Shown: in pieces, positions 44,156-51,655 of the stretch | Position numbering within the stretch: position 1 is the first letter of the stretch | How the letters are laid out: every line of letters starts with the position of its first letter | Assembly (NCBI GenBank): GCA_900543695.1 | Contig: UQSG01000022.1 | Location: 1-51,655, forward strand | Reading direction: 5' to 3' | DNA length: 51,655 bases | DNA from: an uncultured Clostridium sp. | GTDB taxonomy: Bacteria > Bacillota > Clostridia > UBA1212 > UBA1255 | Program-made: the position numbers and the translations under genes | Notes under the pieces: generated by a model | Told to the model about the DNA's origin: nothing | The model's database searches: none | Seen by the model: only the letters and a program-made list of their open reading frames with translations

Positions 44156-44212
44156 AAAAACCGTTATGGTAATATGAAGCAGTAAATCAAAGATATCCGG
44201 GGTGCATAAAAT

Positions 44213-45235
44213 TTGAGCTTATTCAAGCAGAATATTGCGATAGATCTTGGTACGGCGACGGTACTCGTCAGCGTAGGGGAAAAGGGAGTTGTTATAAAGG
44301 AACCTTCCATTGTAGCGGTTAAGGAAGGGACAAGCGAGGTGATCGCAATCGGTGAAGAGGCCCGCCTGATGATGGGCAGGACGCCGTTCGATATCACGAC
44401 GGTGCGCCCTGTACAGAACGGCGTCATATCCAGCTATACGATCACCAGAAAAATGATTGCATATTATTTGAATAAGGCAGTTACGAATCCGATCGCGCGG
44501 AAATTCAAGCCGGATGTGCTCGTTTGCATTCCGAGCAATACTACGAATGTGGAAAAGCGGGCTGTTTATCAGGCGGCTATCAGCGCCGGCGCGGGCAGAG
44601 TGTTTCTCGTCGAGGAGCCGCTTGCTGCCGCCGTGGGGGCAGGACTGGATATTTCACGGCCAACAGGCAACATGATCATCGACGTAGGCGGCGGAACAAC
44701 GGATATCGCTGTTATTTCCTACGAAGGAATCGTAAACAGCAAAAGCGTGCGCATCGCCGGGGACACCTTTGATGATACGATCAAAAGCTATCTTAAGAAA
44801 AAACACAATTTGATGATCGGTGACAGCACGGCGGAAGAAATTAAAATCGAGGTGGGCTGTCTCTATCACGGAGCCAAAAAGAGTTCGATTGAAATTCGGG
44901 GCAGTGATCTGATTACGGGCTTGCCCAGCGAACGCGTCGTGACCTCGGAAGAGATTCTGGAGCCGCTGATCGACACCGCGGTTCCCATCCTGGACGGAAT
45001 TCACGCCGTGCTGGAGGAGACGCCGCCCGAGCTCGCCGCAGATATTTATTGCAAAGGAATTATTATGACGGGAGGCGGCGCACAGATTTCCGGTTTTGAC
45101 GAACTGATCCGAAAAAGCACAGGCGTTGACGTCATGCTGGCTGAGAATCCGCAATACTGTGTTGTACAGGGCTCCATTCAGATTTTAAATGATATGGACA
45201 ACGATAAAAAGCGGAAATACGCGATAACAAGATAA
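44213..45235 (+). CDS. MreB/Mbl-family bacterial actin
   Basis: A 340-residue actin homologue guiding cell-wall synthesis. Phosphate-1 motif IAIDLGTATVLVSV is near residue 8, IIDVGGGTTDIAV near 156 and a GGGAQISG adenosine motif near 287. The TTG start at 44213 has GGGGTG upstream. Without tree building I cannot say whether it is MreB, Mbl or MreBH; no mreC or mreD follows, so it is probably not the mreBCD copy. It converges on murC. Confidence 0.9.
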   Translation: MSLFKQNIAIDLGTATVLVSVGEKGVVIKEPSIVAVKEGTSEVIAIGEEARLMMGRTPFDITTVRPVQNGVISSYTITRKMIAYYLNKAVTNPIARKFKPDVLVCIPSNTTNVEKRAVYQAAISAGAGRVFLVEEPLAAAVGAGLDISRPTGNMIIDVGGGTTDIAVISYEGIVNSKSVRIAGDTFDDTIKSYLKKKHNLMIGDSTAEEIKIEVGCLYHGAKKSSIEIRGSDLITGLPSERVVTSEEILEPLIDTAVPILDGIHAVLEETPPELAADIYCKGIIMTGGGAQISGFDELIRKSTGVDVMLAENPQYCVVQGSIQILNDMDNDKKRKYAITR

Positions 45236-45248
45236 GTCCTATCATCCG

Positions 45249-46622
45249 TCAGCTTACTATTTTCTCAATGACACGATTGACATCGCCGGCGCCAAGCGTA
45301 ATGATGAGATCGCCTGGCTTTACGCAGGATTTGAGATAATCCGCAATTTCGGAAAAATCCGGAATGTATTTTGCGGGTACGCCGTTTTCCTGAAAATGCT
45401 GCGTCATAGACGCCCCGGAGATCGTGCCGGGATCCTTTTCCCGCGCCGAATAAATCTCCGTCACGATGACTGTATCCGCTTTTTTCAGGACCTTCGTGAA
45501 ATCCTCCAGGAATGAGCTTGCCCGAGAATAGGTATGCGGCTGGAATACAGCAAAAATTTTGCCGCCCGGGGCGAGAATGCTGCGCGCCGCCGCAAGCGTT
45601 GCCGCGATTTCCGTCGGATGATGCGCATAGTCGTCGATGACCGGAACGCCGTGATACGTTCCTTTTTTTTCAAAGCGCCGGCCCGTGCCGTAAAAGGCGT
45701 CGAGCCCGCTGGCAACGTCTTGCGCGGAACATCCGAGCCGGATTGCCGCGGCGGCGGCGGCAAGAGAATTGGAAACGTTGTGCATCCCCGGCACATGTAA
45801 AAATACGTCGCCGATCGGCGTCCCGTTTTCGCACAAGGTATAAGCCGTCCCCGCTTCGGCGTGCCGGACATCTGCCGCGTAATAGGGCGCCGAGGCATCC
45901 TGCGTGCTGTAAAAAGTTACCGGACATTTTGCCGCTGCCGCAGCTTTTCGGGCGGAAGGATTATCTGCGCATACGACCAGGAACCCCTCCTCGCTGCACG
46001 AAGCGGCAAATTTGGAAAAGGCGGTCTGGATCTGCTCCAGATTTTTATAATAGTCCAGATGCTCTGCTTCTACATTTAATATGATGCCGCCGTAAGGATG
46101 GATGTTTAGAAAATTTTCGTGATATTCGCAGGCTTCCGTTATAAAATAATCGCTGTGCGATGCGAGAACATTGCTGCCGATGCGTGGAAACACGCCGCCG
46201 ATATGAATGCTGGGATTAATACCGGCACAGAGTGCGATGGAGCTCAGCATGGATGTGGTGGAGGTTTTCCCGTGTGTTCCCGCCACGGCGACGGAATATT
46301 TGTAATGCGCTGCGATTTTTCCAAGATAAACGCCTCGTTCCACGACGGGAATCCTTCTGCGTCTCGCTTCAGCAAGCTCTGGATTTGAATCGGGGACGGC
46401 AAGCGTATATACGACGAGGTCGATATCGTCAGTAATATTATCCGAAGACTGCGAGGGATAGATGCGGATCCCTTTTTCTCTCAAATGGCGAAGCTTCTCT
46501 GAATCCGTTCGGTCAGATCCGCTGACGAGACAGCCCTGCTTTGCGGCAAGCTCAGCCAGGCCGCTCATGCTGGAACCGCCGATTCCGATAAAATGGATAT
46601 GTTCTTTTCCCGTTTGCTTCAT
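45249..46622 (-). CDS. murC: UDP-N-acetylmuramate--L-alanine ligase
   Basis: From ATG at 46622 the product has 457 residues, the normal MurC size. AAAGGAG on this strand is nine bases before that ATG; the open frame runs further upstream without a ribosome binding site. The enzyme adds L-alanine to UDP-MurNAc in peptidoglycan synthesis. Motifs are HFIGIGGSSMSG at the N-terminus, the ATP loop AGTHGKTST near residue 110, DDYAHHPTEI near 339 and FQPHTYSR near 371. Confidence 0.95.
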   Translation of the reverse strand: MKQTGKEHIHFIGIGGSSMSGLAELAAKQGCLVSGSDRTDSEKLRHLREKGIRIYPSQSSDNITDDIDLVVYTLAVPDSNPELAEARRRRIPVVERGVYLGKIAAHYKYSVAVAGTHGKTSTTSMLSSIALCAGINPSIHIGGVFPRIGSNVLASHSDYFITEACEYHENFLNIHPYGGIILNVEAEHLDYYKNLEQIQTAFSKFAASCSEEGFLVVCADNPSARKAAAAAKCPVTFYSTQDASAPYYAADVRHAEAGTAYTLCENGTPIGDVFLHVPGMHNVSNSLAAAAAAIRLGCSAQDVASGLDAFYGTGRRFEKKGTYHGVPVIDDYAHHPTEIAATLAAARSILAPGGKIFAVFQPHTYSRASSFLEDFTKVLKKADTVIVTEIYSAREKDPGTISGASMTQHFQENGVPAKYIPDFSEIADYLKSCVKPGDLIITLGAGDVNRVIEKIVS

Positions 46623-46750
46623 CTGAAACGCTCCTTTATCTATTAAAGAATATGTCGGAACAGGGATAAAGTATAACATAGGACCGCTATATTTTCTATT
46701 GCTTTTTCCCGCGCGGTATACTATAACTATGGAAAACAAAGTGACTGCGA

Positions 46751-46779
46751 TTGCGTTAATCGCCTTGCAATGGTATAAT
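46751..46779 (+). promoter_or_regulatory. Promoter of the membrane-protein gene at 46835
   Basis: TTGCGT at 46751-46756 and TATAAT at 46774-46779 are 17 bases apart, with TG before the -10 box. Confidence 0.75.
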
Positions 46780-46834
46780 CAGCGAGACGATCTTTTTGAT
46801 GCAGCGCAAAACGTAAGGATTACAGGAGAAAGCT

Positions 46835-47866
46835 ATGGATTCGATACGTGAATTTTTCAAAAGAATAAAGGACCGGCCTTCGATTTACCTGGTGATGCTG
46901 GCGCTTACTTTTGTATTCAGCGCGGCGGAAGCGTATAATCCGGTGATTCGGAGGTACGGTTCTTTCGGATATGTATTTGAACACAATTATATGAAAACGC
47001 TCTCGGGCTGGACGGAAAAGGCGGATGCTTTTTTTGCTGCGGGTTCTGGTGCGTATTTTTATATTATGATTGCGCTTTTGTGTGTCTTCGTTTTGTCCGC
47101 TCTTGTGTCGGTCGCACTTTCCGGGTATGTCAACGTATTGATGTCTGCGGTAAACGGGCAAAAGAAAAAGCGCGGAGAATTCCGCTATGGAATAAAGCGG
47201 AATTTTCTGAAAATTACGGTCTATATTTTTCTTGCAGTCATACTTTCCGTCCTGTTTTTCTTTATGCTGATTTATTCCGTTATCCCCGCGGTTTCCATGC
47301 TGATGATGTTTTTCGACGGAAACAGCGGTGTGATTTTTACGATGCTCCTCCTCTGCGTTCTGACGGTGGCGGTGATGCTTCTGGCGATTGTTTTCTACGG
47401 CATGTATTTTTCTTATGTTCTTCCGTCAATCGCCGGCCTTAGAAAAGGCTGCGCCCGCGCAGGCGTCAAAATGACGAACACATATTGCTGGTATCTCATG
47501 CCGAAAACGGCGCTTTTCCTCTTCCTGGACGCTCTGCTGCGTGCGGCGCTGTTTGCAGTTCACTACGGACATCAGTCCGTCGCGCTCAGCATAATCGTAC
47601 TGCTGATTACCGCGGTACTGAGATCCTTTTTGTATTATATTTATATTTATTTCGTATTTAATACCTTTGTAGCGATGCGCGATGATCTGTATCCCGATTA
47701 CGACGAGGAAGCCCCCCAGGCTCCGCGCCGGGAGCGCCCTGCGCCGCAGCCGGTCAGGCCGGTTCCGCGGCGGAAAACTGTAAAGGCTGATCCCGATGCC
47801 GTTTCTGCGGACAGGAGCGCGGGGAATGCGGAACCCGACGATTACGACGATTCCTTCGAGCCGTAA
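46835..47866 (+). CDS. Polytopic membrane protein with Pro-rich tail, function unknown
   Basis: A 343-residue protein with about six hydrophobic segments between residues 18 and 280 and a hydrophilic C-terminus of about 55 residues rich in Pro, Arg, Glu and Asp (RRERPAPQPVRPVPRR). I recognise no family. The polar tail is probably cytoplasmic and may bind a partner. GGAG precedes the ATG at a good distance. Downstream is the foldase gene after 37 bases, with queA next, so the three may share a transcript. Confidence 0.72.
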   Translation: MDSIREFFKRIKDRPSIYLVMLALTFVFSAAEAYNPVIRRYGSFGYVFEHNYMKTLSGWTEKADAFFAAGSGAYFYIMIALLCVFVLSALVSVALSGYVNVLMSAVNGQKKKRGEFRYGIKRNFLKITVYIFLAVILSVLFFFMLIYSVIPAVSMLMMFFDGNSGVIFTMLLLCVLTVAVMLLAIVFYGMYFSYVLPSIAGLRKGCARAGVKMTNTYCWYLMPKTALFLFLDALLRAALFAVHYGHQSVALSIIVLLITAVLRSFLYYIYIYFVFNTFVAMRDDLYPDYDEEAPQAPRRERPAPQPVRPVPRRKTVKADPDAVSADRSAGNAEPDDYDDSFEP

Positions 47867-47903
47867 TCCGCCTGCCTACGAAAGAAAAGGTCTGGAGTTA
47901 TTT

Positions 47904-49004
47904 ATGAGCGAATATAATAAACTGAGAAAAAATGTAATTCTGTTGTCCTGCTGCATTCTTATAATCATTGTGACCGCCGTATGCGTGTCGGCATTTTTGT
48001 CCGGCAGAAAAAAGGAGAAGGACGAATCCGCAGCGAACAGGACGGTTGCGTTTGTAGGCGATTTAAAAATATCGGAGAATCAATTTCGCTTCTTTGCCCG
48101 GATCATTCTGAATCAGGAAGAGGATACGGTCAGAATGCTCTATACGAATCCGTCGCTTTCCGATAAAGATGAAATCAAAAAATACACATCGAATTTTACA
48201 AAGGAATATATTATACGCGTACTTGAGGCGCAGGCGGCCGGGGTCACCGTTACTGTGGAAGAAGCGGCGCAGCTTGAGGAGCAGTTTGAGACGGATTACG
48301 AAAACGCGAAAAGCGTGGACGGGAAAACGCTTGATAAGGAAGAATTTTATAAATACTATTATGGGATTACAGAGGATGAATACAAAGAATTTTGGCGGAA
48401 CTGGTTTCTGATTGATAAATACACGACCATATGTGAGCAGAACGCAGATGTCGGAGAGGACGCACAGCGTCAGGCGTTTGAAGAATACTATGATTATCTT
48501 TATTGCTACAATACGTCTGTGATTCCTCTTTACATAGATGCTGCGAATTCAAAGGAGCAGCAGACGGAGAAAGCGAATGCCATTCTGGCCTCTCTCAACG
48601 AGGGCGCGGATTTTGCCGAGCTGCTGCGGCAAAACAGTACGGATCAAGAACTGATCGACGACGCTGGAGCCATGAAATTTTACCCTGTAAATAAATACGA
48701 ATACGGCGAGGTCTACGATTGGCTTCGCAGCGCAGAGCCCGGAAGCACAGGCGCCGTGCAGACAGATACGGTCGTTTATGTCATTCGGCTCGACAGCGTT
48801 ACGGATTTCGACCAGCTTAAAGATTCTGAAACGATGCTGCAGTGGACGCGTACGTTCCGCGTCAATAAAGAGCTGAACGAGCTTTTGAATTCGGACAAAT
48901 ATTATTATGCGGTCGACCAGGAGGTATATGATGCGCTGGATTTGAGCGACATTCTCAATGAGGCGTACGAATATTGGAAAACGGTATGGGAGAATGAAGG
49001 CTGA
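47904..49004 (+). CDS. PpiC/SurA-like peptidyl-prolyl isomerase, membrane-anchored
   Basis: A 366-residue foldase. A helix near residues 11-32 anchors it; the ending VTAVC could be a poor lipobox. The outer part has a SurA N-like region (about 60-210) and a rotamase-like domain (about 225-320: KANAILASLNEGADFAELLR ... GAVQTDTVVYVIRLD). No full PpiC signature with the usual catalytic pattern is obvious. GGAG at 47894-47897 serves ATG 47904. Its stop overlaps the queA start (ATGA-type junction), which links the two in translation. Confidence 0.82.
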   Translation: MSEYNKLRKNVILLSCCILIIIVTAVCVSAFLSGRKKEKDESAANRTVAFVGDLKISENQFRFFARIILNQEEDTVRMLYTNPSLSDKDEIKKYTSNFTKEYIIRVLEAQAAGVTVTVEEAAQLEEQFETDYENAKSVDGKTLDKEEFYKYYYGITEDEYKEFWRNWFLIDKYTTICEQNADVGEDAQRQAFEEYYDYLYCYNTSVIPLYIDAANSKEQQTEKANAILASLNEGADFAELLRQNSTDQELIDDAGAMKFYPVNKYEYGEVYDWLRSAEPGSTGAVQTDTVVYVIRLDSVTDFDQLKDSETMLQWTRTFRVNKELNELLNSDKYYYAVDQEVYDALDLSDILNEAYEYWKTVWENEG

Positions 49005-50092
49005 TGGAGGTCCGGGATTTTTATTATGAGCTTCCGGAAGAGCTGATCGCACAGAGGCCTCTTGCAGACAGGGCTTCTTCGCGTCTTCTGGTTTTAGATA
49101 AAAAAACGGGAAAAACGGAGCATAGAAGGTTTAGGGAGATCACGGAGTACATCCGGCCGGGCGACTGCCTGGTTCTGAACGATACGCGCGTCATTCCGGC
49201 GCGGCTATTTGGAACCAAGGAGGGAACGGGCGCTCCAATTGAGTTTGTTTTGCTGAAAAGCCGGTCCGAGGAAGATGTAAAAGCGTTTCTGCAGGAGCTC
49301 CCGGAGCGCGATCCTCTCAGCGGGAAGAATTATTGCTACTGGGAGGTCTTGCTGCGTCCCGGCAGACGCGCCCGGCCCGGCGCGGTGTTTTCCTTTGGAG
49401 AGGGACTTTTACGAGCGGAGATCCTTTGCGTTGCAGAAGGCGGGAATCGTTATGTACGCTTCTCGTTTGACGGGGTTTTTGAAGAGATCATCGACAAAAT
49501 TGGCGTAATGCCGCTGCCGCCCTATATTAAAGAGAAGCTGGAGGATCCCGAACGGTACCAGACGGTATATGCACGGGAAAAAGGCTCTGCCGCCGCCCCC
49601 ACAGCGGGCCTGCATTTCACGCAGGAGCTGCTGGAGGACATCAGAAAAGCCGGGGCGCGCATCACGTTTGTGACGCTTCATGTGGGACTCGGAACGTTCC
49701 GGCCCGTCAAAGAAAAAAATGTGGAAGATCATGTGATGCATTACGAATATTATACGATCTCGCAGGAGACCTGTGACGCGATCAATCGAACCAGAGCGGA
49801 GGGCGGCCGCGTCATTGCCGTAGGGACGACGTCATGCAGAGTGCTGGAATCCGTTGCCGACGAAAACGGTCATATGGAGCCGCGTTCCGGCTGGACGGGA
49901 ATTTTTATTTATCCCGGATACCGCTTCCGCGCGATCGACGGGCTGGTCACAAATTTCCATCTGCCGGAATCGACGCTTCTGATGCTTGTCAGCAGCCTCG
50001 CCGGGAGGGAAAATATATTGAACGCTTATCGTGAGGCGATCCGGGAAAAATATCGCTTCTTTTCCTTCGGCGACGCGATGCTGATTGTATAA
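49004..50092 (+). CDS. queA: S-adenosylmethionine:tRNA ribosyltransferase-isomerase
   Basis: A complete 362-residue QueA, which transfers a ribosyl part of SAM to preQ1 in tRNA to make epoxyqueuosine. Family markers are YYELPEELIAQRPL at the start, VLNDTRVIPARLFG near residue 46, APTAGLHFT near 199 and LHVGLGTFRPV near 226, then a conserved FHLPESTLLMLVSS. It overlaps the foldase stop by one base. Confidence 0.96.
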   Translation: MEVRDFYYELPEELIAQRPLADRASSRLLVLDKKTGKTEHRRFREITEYIRPGDCLVLNDTRVIPARLFGTKEGTGAPIEFVLLKSRSEEDVKAFLQELPERDPLSGKNYCYWEVLLRPGRRARPGAVFSFGEGLLRAEILCVAEGGNRYVRFSFDGVFEEIIDKIGVMPLPPYIKEKLEDPERYQTVYAREKGSAAAPTAGLHFTQELLEDIRKAGARITFVTLHVGLGTFRPVKEKNVEDHVMHYEYYTISQETCDAINRTRAEGGRVIAVGTTSCRVLESVADENGHMEPRSGWTGIFIYPGYRFRAIDGLVTNFHLPESTLLMLVSSLAGRENILNAYREAIREKYRFFSFGDAMLIV

Positions 50093-50408
50093 GCGGCCGG
50101 AAATTCCGTGAACCGGATTTCTGGGGGACGGCAGTTCAAAACTCGTCTCCATGAATACACAGTTTTCCCGCTGCTTTACATTACGAAAAACACTTTCCCG
50201 ACTTACAAGATGGTTATGAGATCAATCCCAAATTCTGTATAAAGGTCATTTGCGGAGCAAATAGAACGAAATTAATTTTGGGCGGCAACTCACGGATTTT
50301 TTCCCGGCGGGCTTTTTCTTCCGCCGCGCGATTCTTTTTCTAAAAAAAGAACCGCGGCTCATCCTGTTTGATAAACCATGGTTCCTTTTTGCACTTTTTT
50401 ACAACCCC
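50093..50408 (+). other. Intergenic stretch after queA with terminator-like hairpins
   Basis: No gene was recognised. CGGCGG (50305-50310) pairs with CCGCCG (50321-50326), and CGCGATTCTTTTTC follows. Nearby, AAAAAGAACC at 50344-50353 and GGTTCCTTTTT at about 50380-50390 form an imperfect stem with T-runs, usable as a terminator on either strand. Confidence 0.45.
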
Positions 50409-50837
50409 TTATTCCTTGTTTAAATCATAGCAGCCGCCGTCCGTTCCAAGCCCGCCAATAAGGGTAAGCGTTCCGTTGTCATTGATGGCATAAGTATATT
50501 CGCAATCACGCACAATATTTTCTATAAAATCGATAATCAGCTTTTCGCCTTTGATCGTATAGGTGTATTCATAGGCAACATCATCCACAAGAAGTTTGCC
50601 GGTTCCGTCCTTTTCAAAAAAATATTGTGTATATTCATCATATCTCCATATGCCAATCAATTTTTCAGCCGTTTTATCATTCTGCAAAACGATTAATATT
50701 GTAATGATTGCAGCGATGAATATCAGCAAAGCGGCAATAACTATCTTCTTGCCTGTATTGCGCTTTTTCAATCGTATATTTTTCGCAGCGCGGTTACCTT
50801 TATAGACTCTGGCTCTGTCGGGATATTGCTCTGCCAT
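50409..50837 (-). CDS. Small membrane-anchored protein (DUF5640-like)
   Basis: From ATG 50837 the product has 142 residues: a basic head, one membrane helix (about residues 31-51) and an outer domain with short strands, LIGIWRYDEYTQYFFEKDGTG, YEYTYTIKGEKLII. That pattern resembles DUF5640/lipocalin-like small domains in Firmicutes. GGAGAGG precedes this ATG; ATG 50849 overlaps the site. The role is unknown. Confidence 0.7.
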   Translation of the reverse strand: MAEQYPDRARVYKGNRAAKNIRLKKRNTGKKIVIAALLIFIAAIITILIVLQNDKTAEKLIGIWRYDEYTQYFFEKDGTGKLLVDDVAYEYTYTIKGEKLIIDFIENIVRDCEYTYAINDNGTLTLIGGLGTDGGCYDLNKE

Positions 50838-50897
50838 AATCCTCTCCATAATACAAGGCAGCGGTAAAATAATTTTATGATGCCGCTGCCTTGTGAT

Positions 50898-51655
50898 TTA
50901 TCTTACATGCCTTTTTCTGGAAAGCGCAGTAGTGACACAAAGCGCAATAAGAGAAAGAAGCGCTGTAAAGCCCCAAACAGCAATCCTGCTATTGTCCCCG
51001 GTCTGCGGGATCTTGGGATCGTCAGGATCCTCCAACGCTCCTCCGGTGGCGCTGATCGTCTCTGTCTGTACATAGCCGCATACAGAGCATTCTCTCTCCC
51101 TGCTGCCGTCCTCCGCTGCGGTCGCTTCCTTGGTTATTGTCCAGTCGCCGAAGGTATGCGATCCCTCGTCATTGCGCTTGCCGCAGATGCATTCGTGCCA
51201 GTGGCTGTCGGCGTCCGACTTCCACTCAGTACCAAAGCTGTGTCCGGCAGCCTCAATAATGATCTCTTCATCTGTCAGTTCCCGTGTTCCGGCTTCATCG
51301 TTGTACTTTTTCCCGCACTTGGAACAGGTGTAGTATTCAATATTGCCGTCTTCCTCACAGGTGGCGGCTTTTGCTTCAGTCTTTACCATTGCATGGGTGT
51401 GATTGAGCTTGGGCACTACTGTACCTTCTTCAATCATGTGGTCGCAGTCCAGGCACCATTTGTCACCGGTATAGCCCTCGGTCTCTTCGGTAGCGGCCAC
51501 AGCGCCTCTTATTTCGGTATTGACATGATTGTCGGGGGCAAAATCGCCGTATTCCACTTTGCACACAGAACAAATTGCCTTGCTCACGCAGGTTGCCTCA
51601 CCGCCGCTGTGCGGCGCTTTGTCAATGATGTTTCCGCAGCCGATTGTCTGGCACA
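50898..51655 (-). CDS. Cys-rich repeat surface protein with sorting signal, truncated by the window edge
   Basis: The frame stays open to the right edge (a GTG at 51587 is internal), so only the C-terminal 250 or so residues are seen. They show at least four CxxC units in repeats such as YYTCSKCGKKYND, and then IPQTGDNS, a membrane helix and RKRHVR, a sortase signal of the LPXTG type. Similar repeats occur in large surface proteins of gut Clostridia. The full size and the outer domains are unknown. Confidence 0.85.
   Translation of the reverse strand, partial: CQTIGCGNIIDKAPHSGGEATCVSKAICSVCKVEYGDFAPDNHVNTEIRGAVAATEETEGYTGDKWCLDCDHMIEEGTVVPKLNHTHAMVKTEAKAATCEEDGNIEYYTCSKCGKKYNDEAGTRELTDEEIIIEAAGHSFGTEWKSDADSHWHECICGKRNDEGSHTFGDWTITKEATAAEDGSRERECSVCGYVQTETISATGGALEDPDDPKIPQTGDNSRIAVWGFTALLSLIALCVTTALSRKRHVR

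Overview
The window looks like a chromosomal segment of an endospore-forming member of the class Clostridia (Firmicutes), with roughly even GC/AT content. The reasons are a canonical Spo0A, the rpmG-secE-nusG-rplK-rplA-rplJ-rplL order, HemZ, a YkvI-type membrane protein, strong GGAGG ribosome binding sites, sigma-A type promoters, sortase-type surface proteins and a reduced Tad pilus locus. The family cannot be fixed from the sequence. I saw no tRNA, rRNA, CRISPR array, phage or insertion sequence.

Layout. (1) 1-2064: a membrane-anchored nucleotide-sugar 4,6-dehydratase behind a perfect consensus promoter. (2) 2190-6854: a GldA/GldF/GldG-like ABC exporter cluster ending in a DUF4340 protein. 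(3) 6899-9878: a YkvI-type transporter, a membrane-anchored propeller-like protein and a CvpA-family protein. (4) 9896-13394: the ribosomal/secretion/transcription block with an L10 leader; it ends at a terminator after rplL and is not followed by rpoBC. (5) 13522-22515: an AraC-type regulator and a five-gene surface operon: two paralogous membrane-anchored lectin-like proteins, a solute-binding lipoprotein, a GH99-like surface protein and a DUF4838 protein. No permease is present, so this is the best candidate here for an undescribed system. (6) 22551-25398: small envelope proteins and two divergently transcribed Spo0A-family genes, one canonical and one degenerate, separated by a palindrome-rich promoter region. 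(7) 25414-38287: housekeeping and stress genes (asnS, a two-component system, recJ, rel, a metallo-hydrolase, hemZ, GNAT, a lipoprotein, dusB). (8) 38371-44155: a sortase-type protein, a PH-domain protein and the Tad-like locus (CpaF ATPase, TadB-like, TadC-like, Flp1 pilin, DUF6382-FHA). (9) 44213-51655: an MreB homologue, murC, a membrane protein, a PpiC-like foldase, queA, a small anchored protein and a Cys-rich sortase-type protein cut by the window edge.

Working together: the surface operon probably binds and trims an external glycan under AraC control. The Tad genes would build a thin pilus from one Flp1 pilin. The Spo0A pair suggests a sporulation regulator and a diverged partner that may respond to, or tune, the same promoters. 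The TadC-like gene has no AUG, GUG or UUG at the expected place and appears to start at AUC; a YkvI-type gene has a similar unresolved start. All assignments come from reading motifs by eye; no database search was run.
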